Positions 8,290-18,384 of a DNA stretch of 64,000 nucleotides are shown here, piece by piece. The notes beneath the pieces were generated by a model, which was not told the DNA's origin, did no database searches, and was given only the letters and a program-made list of their open reading frames with translations. How positions within the stretch are numbered: position 1 is the first letter of the stretch; each line of letters starts with the position of its first letter. The translations under genes were made by a program, and so were the position numbers. The DNA comes from Pseudomonas sp. GM41(2012) (GTDB taxonomy: Bacteria; Pseudomonadota; Gammaproteobacteria; Pseudomonadales; Pseudomonadaceae). The stretch lies in the NCBI RefSeq assembly GCF_000282315.2, contig NZ_AKJN02000012.1, positions 124,001 to 188,000 on the forward strand. The letters are read 5' to 3'.

Positions 8290-9618
8290 TTACAGAATGT
8301 TGAGCGGGTAGTCGGTGATCAGGCGGAACTCAGAGATATCGCCTTCGCCTTCGTCTGCGTTGGCGGTGTGCCATGCTTGACGGATGCGGAACGACAGATC
8401 TTTAGCTGGGCCGGACTGAATGACGTATTTAACTTCCACGTTGGTTTCGTGGTGTTTGCCGTCTGCACCGTACAGGCCAGCGTAAGGGCTGCCTGCTGGA
8501 GTGTTGGTGCCGTCGATGTCCCAACCTTTCACGTAACGGGTCATGAAGCTCAGACCAGGTACGCCGTATTCGGCCATTTTCAGGTCGTAACGGGCTTGTA
8601 CCGATTTCTCGCCAGGGGCGTTGAAGTCAGAGTACTGGATGGAGTTGGCGAGGAAAATCGAGTCGCCACCGCGGTTGTTTTTACCCACACCGATGTAGTC
8701 GAACGGGGTGTCGCCGTTCACTTTCTGGAAGCCCAGGGTGAAGGTGTGCGCTTTCAGGAACGAGAAAGCAGCGGCCAGGGAGTAGGCGGTGTTACTGATT
8801 TCGCCTGCTTTAGCGTTACCAGTGTCCTTGGTGTTGTAGATGTTACCGTCGAAGTTGATCGAGTTGTCGCCACCCAATGCGAGGGTGTAGTTCGCGTTGG
8901 CGTAGTACTGGTTCCAGACGTCTTCGAGCTTGGCACCGTAGAGCGAAACGCTCAGGTCTGGGGTAATGCCATACTTGCCGCCGAAGTAGTCGATGGAGTT
9001 GGCTTTCACGCCAGCGTAGGTAGCCCACAGGTCACCGTCACGGGCATTGCTGTCCTGGCTGGTCGCCGAAGTGAAGTGACCGCCTTCGAGGTCAAGGTCT
9101 TTGACTTCGCTGCTCTGCAGTTGGATACCGGTGGCAGTTTGGTGAAGGATGCGGGAGCCGCCAACAGCGAACACTGGGGCAGTGCTTGGCTGCATGTCGC
9201 CGATTTTCAGCTCGGTCTTGGAGATGCGGAACTTGGCGGCAGCGCCGGCTTTGCCCTGGCTGTTGTTGACTTCGCCATCAGAGTCCACGGACATGTTGCC
9301 GGTACCGGCATATTTGTCGGAACCGTCCAGCTTAATGGCCAGTTGGCCCCAAGCTTCAACGCCGACACCGATCAGACCTTGGGTGTAGCCAGAGCTGAAC
9401 ATACCCTGGATGCCCTGGGTCCAGTCTTTGTCGTCGGTTGCGCCGTCTTTCTTGTTACGGTTGTAGTAGTAGTTGCGAACTAGCAAGTCGAGCTTGCTGT
9501 CTTCAACAAAACCTTTGGCTTCTGCCTGGTCGCTTACGAAAGGTGCGGCTACTGCCAACTGAGTACTGGCTGCTGCTGCAACTGCCAGTGCGATCATGCT
9601 CCACTTCATCACGCGCAT
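8290..9618 (-). CDS. oprD: OprD-family outer membrane porin
   Basis: This 18-strand type specific porin takes up basic amino acids and peptides and, in P. aeruginosa, imipenem. It has 442 residues with a signal peptide of about 24 (MRVMKWSMIALAVAAAAS). FVSDQAEAKGF at the mature N-terminus and FRIRQAWH...EFRLITDYPL at the C-terminus are typical of OprD. The neighbour is the same HIT gene as at the PAO1 oprD locus, which supports orthology over other OprD paralogues such as OprE/OprQ. AAGGAG precedes the ATG. A possible ArgR site lies about 155-195 bp upstream. Confidence 0.9.
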   Translation of the reverse strand: MRVMKWSMIALAVAAAASTQLAVAAPFVSDQAEAKGFVEDSKLDLLVRNYYYNRNKKDGATDDKDWTQGIQGMFSSGYTQGLIGVGVEAWGQLAIKLDGSDKYAGTGNMSVDSDGEVNNSQGKAGAAAKFRISKTELKIGDMQPSTAPVFAVGGSRILHQTATGIQLQSSEVKDLDLEGGHFTSATSQDSNARDGDLWATYAGVKANSIDYFGGKYGITPDLSVSLYGAKLEDVWNQYYANANYTLALGGDNSINFDGNIYNTKDTGNAKAGEISNTAYSLAAAFSFLKAHTFTLGFQKVNGDTPFDYIGVGKNNRGGDSIFLANSIQYSDFNAPGEKSVQARYDLKMAEYGVPGLSFMTRYVKGWDIDGTNTPAGSPYAGLYGADGKHHETNVEVKYVIQSGPAKDLSFRIRQAWHTANADEGEGDISEFRLITDYPLNIL

Positions 9619-10532
9619 CGTGATTTGCTCCTTTGGTTTTAGAAGAGTACTGCCGTCCCACCTGATTTATTATCTGGGCGGCTCTTTCTTTTTGTGTCGG
9701 CGCAAACTTATATCACGCCGACCATGTTGGCGATACTTGCGCATCTAACCTTTCAGCTTCTTTACGACCCTGTCGCAAACGGCTTGGTAGATGTCGCAAA
9801 TTTACAGCCCCGACGCAAGCGGACTGACAACTTTTAACGTTGTTTTCCAGGGCCTGAGCATCGGTAAAAAGAGTCCCTGGTGAAACGCTTGAATCTCCAT
9901 CGGGCAACCCTGCCACTGTTTTTATTTGCCTTAAGGCTTCCACTTCCAGCGGACGCTTTAGAGGCGATATGTGTGTGAATGCAACAAGCGTGCACAAATC
10001 AGAATCCTGCTGGTTTTTTTTCTGAATGCCTGCCCGCTGCTGTAAAAACCTCATAAAACCGGGGTGTTCAAGCACGTTTTGTTCGGGCTTGACGCCATGG
10101 TTTGCATCGTGTTGTACCCTTGTGGCCGACTGCGTGACAACCCAAAACGTTACCGGTTCACCCCACCAGTGAGTAAATGGCGGATGCCTGACCGACTCAG
10201 CGTAGACGCACTGTGCGGTTTTGGTGCAAAAAATTTTAATCGCTGTACGGAATTCATACAGTGCGGCCGTCTGCCAAATTCGAACGCGTCGTTGTTTATC
10301 AGTCAGTTCGGCGTTTTTTGTGTGGCTGCTGGTTCTGTAATGGTGCGGCCTGAACGAAAATGACTCATGTCGGGGCGCGTGACCGGTCGTTTGTAGTTTC
10401 TCGGTTTGGTTCGACCATGGATCATCGTGAAGCCAGCGGCGTTCGCAGGTATGCTGCCGTCCTGTCGCTTGGTGCGCCGTCTCTCGGGATGGACGCTAAG
10501 CTGAAATTGATGACCAGGCGGGAGTGCGCGCA
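9619..10532. other. Long intergenic region oprD/HIT
   Basis: This gap of 914 bases has no convincing gene. It holds the oprD promoter side with a TGTCGC direct repeat (9771-9812), a candidate plus-strand promoter (TTGACG 10089-10094, 17 bp, TTGTAC 10112-10117) and a near-palindrome CTGTA...TACAG at 10243-10261. Open frames of up to 120 codons lack ribosome sites and recognisable similarity. Confidence 0.5.
9771..9812 (+). promoter_or_regulatory. Candidate ArgR operator upstream of oprD
   Basis: TGTCGC occurs at 9771-9776 and again at 9792-9797, exactly 21 bp apart. The Pseudomonas ArgR site is a direct repeat of 21-bp half sites starting with TGTCGC. The AA expected after eight more bases is only partly kept (TG and AG). 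Arginine induction of oprD through ArgR is known in P. aeruginosa. The assignment here is inferred. Confidence 0.5.
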
Positions 10533-10958
10533 GTGTTCGCTTTAGATCCACGACTTCAACAAGACACGTTACCGATTGGGGATTTCCCACTGTGCCGGTT
10601 GCTGCTGTCCAACGATTCGAACTACCCCTGGTTCATTCTGGTGCCACGTCGCGACGATATCAGTGAGATATTTCAGTTGGATGTCGCAGATCAGCAGCAG
10701 CTGTGGCGGGAAACAACCGCACTGGCGGAAATGCTCAAGGATTCGTTCGACGCGGACAAATTGAATGTCGCGGCCCTGGGTAACGTCGTCAGTCAGTTGC
10801 ACATGCATGTGATTGTGCGCAAGCGTGAGGACGCCGCCTGGCCAGCACCCGTCTGGGGGAAACACCCAGCCAAGCCCTATGGCTCAGAGCAGATCGCGCT
10901 GATTCGCGAACGGTTGCGCCTGGTATTGACCGATGATTTTACGTTTCTGGAGGGTTGA
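10533..10958 (+). CDS. HIT domain protein
   Basis: This 141-residue member of the histidine triad superfamily contains the triad QLHMHVIVRK (His-phi-His-phi) at bases 10796-10825 and binds or hydrolyses nucleotides by family. The GTG at 10533 is chosen since GGGAG lies eight bases upstream; the GTG at 10524 overlaps that ribosome site. It is followed three bases later by slyX, suggesting one operon. Confidence 0.9.
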   Translation: MFALDPRLQQDTLPIGDFPLCRLLLSNDSNYPWFILVPRRDDISEIFQLDVADQQQLWRETTALAEMLKDSFDADKLNVAALGNVVSQLHMHVIVRKREDAAWPAPVWGKHPAKPYGSEQIALIRERLRLVLTDDFTFLEG

Positions 10959-10961
10959 GTC

Positions 10962-11168
10962 ATGAGCCTGGAAGCACGCGTTACCGATCTGGAGAGCCAG
11001 CTGGCGTTTCAGGATGACACCATCCAGGCATTGAGTGATGTGCTGGCGACGCAGCAGCGCGCGGTTGAGCGCCTGCAACTGCAAATGGCCGCATTGCTCA
11101 AGCGGCAAGAGGAAATGGCCGGTCAGTTCGAGACGTTTGAAGAAGAAGCGCCACCGCCGCATTACTGA
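10962..11168 (+). CDS. slyX: SlyX family coiled-coil protein
   Basis: This 68-residue protein begins MSLEARVTDLESQLAFQDDTI and is almost entirely a heptad-patterned coiled coil, ending PPPHY as SlyX proteins do. Its function is unknown. GGAGG precedes the ATG, and it lies directly after the HIT gene. Confidence 0.93.
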   Translation: MSLEARVTDLESQLAFQDDTIQALSDVLATQQRAVERLQLQMAALLKRQEEMAGQFETFEEEAPPPHY

Positions 11169-11196
11169 GTGCGACCAACTGACGGGCAATAAAAAA

Positions 11197-11228
11197 CCGC
11201 GAACAGCCAGGCTGTTCGCGGTTTTTTT
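11197..11228. terminator. Bidirectional terminator slyX/CSD gene
   Basis: CCGCGAACAG (11197-11206) pairs with CTGTTCGCGG (11212-11221). A run of A precedes the stem and a run of T follows it, so it serves both convergent genes. Confidence 0.9.
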
Positions 11229-11238
11229 TAGCCTTGAA

Positions 11239-11841
11239 TCAGCGACGCGGCAATGCGGCGATCACATCTTCGGCTTGCAGGCCTTTGTCACGGTTCATGA
11301 CAGAGAACTCCACACGCTGGCCTTCGACCAGGACACGGTGACCCTCGCCACGAATGGCCCGGAAATGCACGAAAATATCATCGCCGGAATCACGGGAAAT
11401 AAAGCCGAAGCCTTTGGATGTGTTGAACCACTTTACGGTACCGGTATCGCGGTTGCTCATGTCATAGCTTGGCGAGGCGGCGGCGGGTGAAGATTTGTAG
11501 AAGCTGATAGCCAGGTGCAGAAGAACGGCAATCAGGGCAGCGACCAGGCTGAACAGAACAGCAGGTTGACCGGCAATGACAGGCATTGGCGCGATCAGCG
11601 TCAGGGTTTGCAGGACGACGGTCAGAACCAGCAGGGCGCTGACCAGGTTTTGCAGTTGATGACGCGGGCCTTTGTTCCAGTAAGGGATGACAGGAGCGAG
11701 GGTAAGGTTGAGCAGGCCGAAGAAGGCCAGGTACAGCGCATCAGGTTGTTGCAGGTAAGGTACGGCTTCGGATCGCAGGCTAGGGATGAAGGACAACAGC
11801 AAGGCTGCTGCGCCCATTAGCAGGTGGACAATTTTCAACAT
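11239..11841 (-). CDS. Membrane protein with C-terminal cold-shock domain
   Basis: This 200-residue protein has four predicted membrane spans (about 4-20, 36-53, 66-86 and 93-114). A short linker leads to a cold-shock domain (about 132-198) with both nucleic-acid-binding motifs, KGFGFI at 143-148 and DIFVHF at 155-160. The domain would sit on the cytoplasmic face and could hold RNA or single-stranded DNA at the membrane; this role is inferred. The matching PAO1 locus encodes a probable cold-shock protein. A start at the internal MSNRDTGTVKWF (residue 128) would give a soluble protein of about 73 residues and cannot be excluded. Confidence 0.85.
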   Translation of the reverse strand: MLKIVHLLMGAAALLLSFIPSLRSEAVPYLQQPDALYLAFFGLLNLTLAPVIPYWNKGPRHQLQNLVSALLVLTVVLQTLTLIAPMPVIAGQPAVLFSLVAALIAVLLHLAISFYKSSPAAASPSYDMSNRDTGTVKWFNTSKGFGFISRDSGDDIFVHFRAIRGEGHRVLVEGQRVEFSVMNRDKGLQAEDVIAALPRR

Positions 11842-12305
11842 TTTGAGTAACTCACGTTAAGACGGATCACAAGGAAGAGCTGATTGAGCGCGGTTCGCTT
11901 CAGAACAATAAGAGGCGTTGGACACGTACCCGGTATCAGCCTATGCGCAGCCCCCGGAAAATAGGCGGTAGCGACACACTGCCTATTTAACAGCAAAGCC
12001 TGCAGCTACTCAAATCAGGCAGTCCAGCGGTGCCTTGAGGGTCGATTTGTCGCAGATAACGTTCGTTGGCGTTATTCGCGTTCGACCTCTTGTCTCTTTA
12101 AACCCCTTTCACGCTAGTCAAATGGCGTCTGACTATGTAGGAAAATGGCCGGCCTAGGACGGTCTCCATGATCGCCCTTCAATTGTTGGCTTCTCCTACG
12201 TTGATGGTCATAAAGTCATCTGGATATACCTTTGCGCCTGCGCTTTTATAAGGCAACGGATATAGCTCTTAAAGAAGGCAAGGATGGCAAAGGAGTGTCA
12301 ACGAT
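11842..12305. other. Intergenic region with an 11-bp inverted repeat
   Basis: This 464-base gap lies between divergent genes. The main feature is AAATAGGCGGT (11959-11969) facing ACTGCCTATTT (11978-11988), a hairpin with ten of eleven pairs and an 8-base loop. It lies about 120 bases upstream of the cold-shock-domain gene. No further gene was recognised. Confidence 0.45.
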
Positions 12306-12644
12306 ATGGATGACGAAGACAGGAGAAGCGAGGGGAGGGTCGGTCCGGTCAAGGAGATAAGGATCGATCCATTTGTCAGCGAATTTGATATGGGGCTGGC
12401 CCAGCCTTTATCCCGGTCAGTGCGGTTGAATGGCTTTGCAACCTGTTTGCGGCTTGAACAGGTGTACTGGGATATTTTGGGCGACATGGCCAAGGTCAAC
12501 TGCTGTACGGTCAGTGCGCTGTTGTCCCATGTGGACCGCGAGGTGCATTTGCGTCACGGTGGGGTCAAGAACTTCACCGGGCTGGTGCGGGTTGTGTGCG
12601 TCGTGCACAGCCTGAAGGAAGGCGGCTGCGTCGCCATGCCTTAG
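12306..12644 (+). CDS. Ribbon-helix-helix domain protein (RHH_4-like)
   Basis: This 112-residue protein carries a C-terminal RHH_4-like domain (about residues 38-100) with SRSVRLNGFATCLRLEQVYW as the strand and first helix. The domain is usually found in small DNA-binding or regulatory proteins in proteobacteria. AAGGAG precedes the ATG by about ten bases. The acidic first 35 residues have no recognised domain. No partner toxin or target is evident nearby. Confidence 0.75.
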   Translation: MDDEDRRSEGRVGPVKEIRIDPFVSEFDMGLAQPLSRSVRLNGFATCLRLEQVYWDILGDMAKVNCCTVSALLSHVDREVHLRHGGVKNFTGLVRVVCVVHSLKEGGCVAMP

Positions 12645-12713
12645 CCACGGGGGTGGAATGGGTCGAGTGTCGGTCTGTGCAGTCTTACGGCTGCACAGGC
12701 TGCATTTAATGGA

Positions 12714-12719
12714 TATAAT
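12714..12719 (+). promoter_or_regulatory. Candidate -10 box for the fmdB-aspS region
   Basis: A perfect TATAAT lies 61 bp before the FmdB start. A weak -35 (TGCACA, 12692-12697) is 16 bp upstream. Confidence 0.45.
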
Positions 12720-12780
12720 CCCGCTCTTTGCCGCAAAACCCAGCGTGTGCGGTAGCAATCTGATCGCCGAGACAACCCCC

Positions 12781-13002
12781 ATGCCGATGTACGACTATCA
12801 ATGTGCTTCCTGTGGTCATCAGTTGGAAGCCATTCAAAAGATCAGCGCAGCACCGCTGGTCGACTGCCCTGCCTGCCAGGCGCCAGAGCTTAAGAAGATG
12901 CTGTCCATGCCGGGCTTCCGCCTTAGCGGTACCGGCTGGTACGAAACCGATTTCAAGACCGGTTCCAAGAAGAATCTGGCCGGCGGCGACAAAGCTGACT
13001 AG
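12781..13002 (+). CDS. FmdB family zinc-ribbon protein
   Basis: This 73-residue protein starts MPMYDYQCASCGHQLE with paired CxxC motifs (CASC and CPAC) that form a zinc ribbon. The glycine-rich GFRLSGTGWYETDF follows, as in the FmdB/CxxC-CxxC-SSSS family of putative regulatory proteins. It precedes aspS by about 120 bp, as is common in pseudomonads. A start two codons later (ATG 12787) is possible. Confidence 0.9.
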   Translation: MPMYDYQCASCGHQLEAIQKISAAPLVDCPACQAPELKKMLSMPGFRLSGTGWYETDFKTGSKKNLAGGDKAD

Positions 13003-13124
13003 GGTCTTGAACCTGAGTTGAACGACACGTGCGAGCTCTTGCATCATCTGGCGCCTTTCATTGGGACAGGATATGAGCAAGGTCTCCAACCGAATTTCGA
13101 ATTACGAGAAGTGAAACTACGACC

Positions 13125-14900
<1,776 letters not shown>

Positions 14901-14912
14901 GGCTGACCAGAA

Positions 14913-14940
14913 GGGCGCATCTTCGGATGCGCCCTTTCTT
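14913..14940 (+). terminator. aspS terminator
   Basis: GGGCGCATC-ttcg-GATGCGCCC is a nine-pair stem with a stable UUCG tetraloop, followed by TTTCTTT. Confidence 0.92.
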
Positions 14941-15023
14941 TATAGAATGGTCGAGATTTTTATTTGCCGGCTGGCGCGTCATGGCGTGGCGGGCAATGTT
15001 TCAAAGAGAATTCGGAGCGAGAT

Positions 15024-15770
15024 ATGGCGGGTCATTCCAAGTGGGCGAACATCAAGCACCGCAAAGAACGTCAGGATGCCAAGAAGGGCAAGATTTTCAC
15101 CAAGTGGATTCGTGAGCTGACCGTTGCGGCCCGTCAGGGCGGTGGTGATCCGGGTTCCAATCCGCGTTTGCGTCTGGCGCTGGACAAGGCCCTCGGCGCG
15201 AACATGAGCCGGGACATTATCGACCGTGCGGTCGCCCGCGGCGCCGGTGCTGCCGATACCGACGACATGGTCGAGCTGACCTACGAAGGCTACGGCCCGG
15301 GCGGCGTGGCGGTGATGGTCGAGTGCATGACTGACAACCGCAATCGCACCGCCGCCGCTGTTCGCCATGCGTTCAGCAAATGCGGCGGCAACCTCGGTAC
15401 GGACGGTTCGGTGGCCTATCTGTTCGAGCGCAAGGGGCAGATTTCCTTCGCGCCAGGCGTTGATGAAGATGCGTTGATGGAAGCGGCGATGGAAGCCGAC
15501 GCGGATGACGTGGTCACCCACGAAGACGGCTCCATCGACGTGTTCACCTCGTTCTCCGGTTTCTACTCCGTGCGTAACGCGCTGGAAGCGGCCGGTTTCA
15601 AAGGTGATGACGCGGAAATCGTGATGCTGCCGACCACCAGTGCCGAACTCGACCTGGAAGGCGCCGAGAAGGTGCTCAAGCTGATCGACATGCTTGAAGA
15701 CCTGGATGACGTGCAGAACGTCTACTCCAACGCCGACATTCCAGAGTCGGTGGCCGCTCAGCTCGGTTGA
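15024..15770 (+). CDS. yebC: YebC/PmpR family DNA-binding transcriptional regulator
   Basis: The protein of 248 residues begins MAGHSKWANIKHRKERQD, diagnostic of YebC/TACO1. In P. aeruginosa the gene at this locus (pmpR) is described as a repressor of the pqsR quorum-sensing regulator; other members help translation of proline-rich sequences. The ATG at 15024 follows GGAGCGAG. It lies directly upstream of ruvC, as in many gamma-proteobacteria. Confidence 0.95.
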   Translation: MAGHSKWANIKHRKERQDAKKGKIFTKWIRELTVAARQGGGDPGSNPRLRLALDKALGANMSRDIIDRAVARGAGAADTDDMVELTYEGYGPGGVAVMVECMTDNRNRTAAAVRHAFSKCGGNLGTDGSVAYLFERKGQISFAPGVDEDALMEAAMEADADDVVTHEDGSIDVFTSFSGFYSVRNALEAAGFKGDDAEIVMLPTTSAELDLEGAEKVLKLIDMLEDLDDVQNVYSNADIPESVAAQLG

Positions 15771-15779
15771 TGCATTGAT

Positions 15780-15899
15780 AAAGATCGCAGCCTTCCCCTG
15801 GCCCCTGTAGGAGCTGGCGAAGCCTGCGATCTTTTGATTTTTGGCTTTTTATTTAAAAGATCGTCCGAACGCGGCCCGAGCCTTCGGCAGCTCCTACAC
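15780..15899. repeat. REP-like pair 3 (GATCGCAG...CTCCTAC type)
   Basis: AAGATCGCAGCC..GTAGGAGCTGGCGAAGCCTGCGATCTTTTG is followed by a more divergent inverted unit ending GGCAGCTCCTACA. It lies between yebC and ruvC. Confidence 0.75.
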
Positions 15900-15939
15900 A
15901 GTTATCCTCAAGCCACCGCGATCTCTTTCTGCAGGCGTT

Positions 15940-16464
15940 ATGACTTTAATTCTTGGTATCGACCCCGGTTCGCGCATTACCGGTTATGGCGTAGTGCGTG
16001 ATACCGGGCGTGGATGCGTCTACGTGGCGTCGGGCTGCATTCGCACAGGTTCCGGCGAGCTGCATGAACGCCTGCAAATAGTCTATCGCGGCGTGCGCGA
16101 AGTCATCCAGACCTACGGCCCGGTGACCATGGGCATCGAAAAGGTCTTCATGGCGCGCAATGCCGACTCTGCGCTGAAACTTGGCCAGGCCCGCGGCGCA
16201 GCCATCGTTGCCGGGGCGGAAGAAAGCCTGGAAATCGCTGAGTACACGGCGACCCAGGTCAAACAGGCGGTGACCGGGACCGGCGCGGCGAATAAAGAGC
16301 AGGTGCAAATGATGGTCATGCACATGCTGAAACTGACCAGCAAGCCGCAAATCGATGCCTCGGACGCCCTGGCCATTGCCATTTGCCATGCTCACACCCG
16401 CTCCAGCCTGTTGCCTCATGGTCTGGGCACGGCACGCAGTCGTGGCGGACGCCTGCGTCTCTGA
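15940..16464 (+). CDS. ruvC: Holliday junction resolvase RuvC
   Basis: RuvC cuts Holliday junctions in recombinational repair. The 174 residues start at MTLILGIDPGSRITGYG with the first catalytic Asp at residue 7. The second acidic residue is in MGIEKVFMARNADSA and the last pair in IDASDALAIAICH. The upstream in-frame extension (from 15841) passes through the REP repeat and is rejected. ruvA follows after a hairpin-containing gap of 116 bases. Confidence 0.97.
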   Translation: MTLILGIDPGSRITGYGVVRDTGRGCVYVASGCIRTGSGELHERLQIVYRGVREVIQTYGPVTMGIEKVFMARNADSALKLGQARGAAIVAGAEESLEIAEYTATQVKQAVTGTGAANKEQVQMMVMHMLKLTSKPQIDASDALAIAICHAHTRSSLLPHGLGTARSRGGRLRL

Positions 16465-16494
16465 TAGCATCAGCAATCAATTTTTTATGGAATG

Positions 16495-16529
16495 AGGGTT
16501 TTGCGCCTGTGTCGTCGGCGCAAAACCCT
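16495..16529. other. 13-bp perfect inverted repeat between ruvC and ruvA
   Basis: AGGGTTTTGCGCC (16495-16507) and GGCGCAAAACCCT (16517-16529) can form a 13-pair stem with a nine-base loop. No T run follows, so it is not a standard terminator. It may stabilise or process the ruvC-ruvAB transcript. Confidence 0.7.
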
Positions 16530-16580
16530 TGTTCTGTCAGTCGCCAGCACTGATCTGGCTAACGCTCAAGGATCTGAAAC

Positions 16581-17195
16581 GTGATTGGACGCTTGCGCGG
16601 CACACTGGCTGAGAAACAGCCGCCGCACCTGATTCTGGATGTAAACGGTCTGGGGTATGAGCTGGAAGTGCCCATGACCACGCTTTATCGCTTGCCGTCG
16701 GTCGGTGAACCGCTGACCTTGCACACCCATTTGGTCGTACGCGAAGACGCGCAGTTACTCTATGGCTTCTTCGGCAAGCGTGAGCGAGACTTTTTTCGCG
16801 AGTTGATCCGTCTCAATGGTGTGGGGCCGAAATTGGCCCTGGCCTTGATGTCGAGCCTGGAAGTCGATGAACTGGTTCGCTGCGTGCAGTCCCAGGACAC
16901 CTCGGCGTTGACCAAGGTGCCGGGCGTGGGCAAGAAGACCGCCGAGCGTTTGCTGGTGGAACTCAAGGATCGCTTCAAGGCCTGGGAAACCGTGCCGGCG
17001 ATGTTCGCTTTGGTACCAAACCAGCCGGGTGGGTCAGATACGACGCCGGTCGCCACCGCCGAAAATGACGCGGTCAGCGCGCTGATCTCCCTGGGCTACA
17101 AGCCGCAGGAAGCCAGCAAGGCGATTTCTGCGATCAAGGAGAAAGGTTTGAGCAGTGAAGACATGATTCGTCGTGCCCTGAAGGGAATGATCTAA
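16581..17195 (+). CDS. ruvA: Holliday junction branch migration protein RuvA
   Basis: RuvA binds the Holliday junction and loads RuvB. The protein of 204 residues starts with GTG (MIGRLRGTLAEKQP). The helix-hairpin-helix segment LNGVGPKLALALMSS and the second one VPGVGKKTAERLLVELKDRF are intact, as is the C-terminal RuvB-binding domain (about 155-204). The stop directly abuts the ruvB start. Confidence 0.98.
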   Translation: MIGRLRGTLAEKQPPHLILDVNGLGYELEVPMTTLYRLPSVGEPLTLHTHLVVREDAQLLYGFFGKRERDFFRELIRLNGVGPKLALALMSSLEVDELVRCVQSQDTSALTKVPGVGKKTAERLLVELKDRFKAWETVPAMFALVPNQPGGSDTTPVATAENDAVSALISLGYKPQEASKAISAIKEKGLSSEDMIRRALKGMI

Positions 17196-18257
17196 GTGAT
17201 TGAAGCTGATCGTCTGATTGCCGCCACGCCCGGCCCTCGTGATCGCGAGGAAGTCCAGGACCGGGCGATTCGCCCTGTCAGCCTGGCCGAATACATTGGC
17301 CAGCCGACTGTTCGCGAGCAAATGGAGTTGTTCATCCAGGCGGCTCGCGGGCGCAATGAATCCCTGGACCACACGCTGATTTTCGGCCCGCCGGGTCTGG
17401 GTAAAACCACCTTGGCCAACATCATCGCCCAGGAAATGGGCGTGTCGATCAAGAGCACCTCGGGCCCCGTGCTTGAGCGTCCGGGTGATCTGGCTGCGCT
17501 GCTGACCAATCTTGAGCCACACGACGTGCTGTTCATCGACGAAATCCATCGGCTCTCTCCGATCGTCGAAGAAGTGCTGTACCCGGCCATGGAAGATTTC
17601 CAGCTCGACATCATGATCGGCGAAGGGCCGGCCGCGCGCTCGATCAAGCTTGATCTGCCGCCGTTCACCCTGGTCGGTGCGACGACGCGGGCGGGGATGC
17701 TGACCAATCCGCTGCGCGACCGTTTCGGCATCGTCCAGCGCCTGGAGTTCTACAACACCGCCGACCTGGCAACGATTGTCAGTCGTTCGGCGAATATCCT
17801 CGGCTTGCCGCTGGACCCGGAAGGCGCCTTTGAAATCGCCCGTCGTGCTCGCGGTACACCGCGGATCGCCAACCGCTTGCTGCGCCGGGTTCGGGATTTC
17901 GCCGAAGTTCGCGCCAAGGGCCACATCACCAAACCGATCGCGGACCTGGCCTTGAACCTGCTGGATGTCGACGAGCGTGGCTTCGATCACCAGGATCGAC
18001 GGCTGCTGTTAACGATGATCGAGAAGTTCGACGGTGGGCCGGTCGGGGTCGATAGCCTCGCCGCCGCCATCAGTGAAGAGCGCCACACCATTGAAGACGT
18101 GCTGGAGCCGTACCTGATCCAGCAGGGCTACATCATGCGTACGCCGCGGGGGCGAGTGGTGACCCGGCATGCGTACCTGCACTTCGGTTTAAACATCCCG
18201 TCACGATTGGGTGAGATGCCCGTGGTAGACGAGTTCCTCGATGCCGTGGACGATTAA
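17196..18257 (+). CDS. ruvB: Holliday junction branch migration helicase RuvB
   Basis: RuvB is the hexameric AAA+ motor that drives branch migration with RuvA. The 353 residues contain Walker A GPPGLGKTT at 64-72, Walker B with DEIHRLSP, and a C-terminal winged helix (RTPRGRVVTRHAYLHFG). The start is GTG, right after the ruvA stop, indicating translational coupling. Confidence 0.98.
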   Translation: MIEADRLIAATPGPRDREEVQDRAIRPVSLAEYIGQPTVREQMELFIQAARGRNESLDHTLIFGPPGLGKTTLANIIAQEMGVSIKSTSGPVLERPGDLAALLTNLEPHDVLFIDEIHRLSPIVEEVLYPAMEDFQLDIMIGEGPAARSIKLDLPPFTLVGATTRAGMLTNPLRDRFGIVQRLEFYNTADLATIVSRSANILGLPLDPEGAFEIARRARGTPRIANRLLRRVRDFAEVRAKGHITKPIADLALNLLDVDERGFDHQDRRLLLTMIEKFDGGPVGVDSLAAAISEERHTIEDVLEPYLIQQGYIMRTPRGRVVTRHAYLHFGLNIPSRLGEMPVVDEFLDAVDD

Positions 18258-18384
18258 TAACCTTTGCGCGCTGATTTATTCGGGGTTTGTGCGGTCTCAG
18301 GACCGTACTTTCGCCAGAAAGCCGTGAATCAATGAAAAACAGTTGCCTGGCCGGATTGGCAACCTGAGGAGTAAGCACTAGAGT

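Noticed and set aside
9713..10075. 120-codon minus-strand frame upstream of oprD
   Set aside because: It has no ribosome site and no recognisable domain, and it overlaps the likely oprD control region.
10243..10261. LexA box at CTGTA...TACAG
   Set aside because: The spacing between CTG and CAG is 13, not the 10 that LexA needs.
10064..10363. 99-codon plus-strand frame in the oprD-HIT gap
   Set aside because: It has no ribosome site or similarity, and unusual composition.
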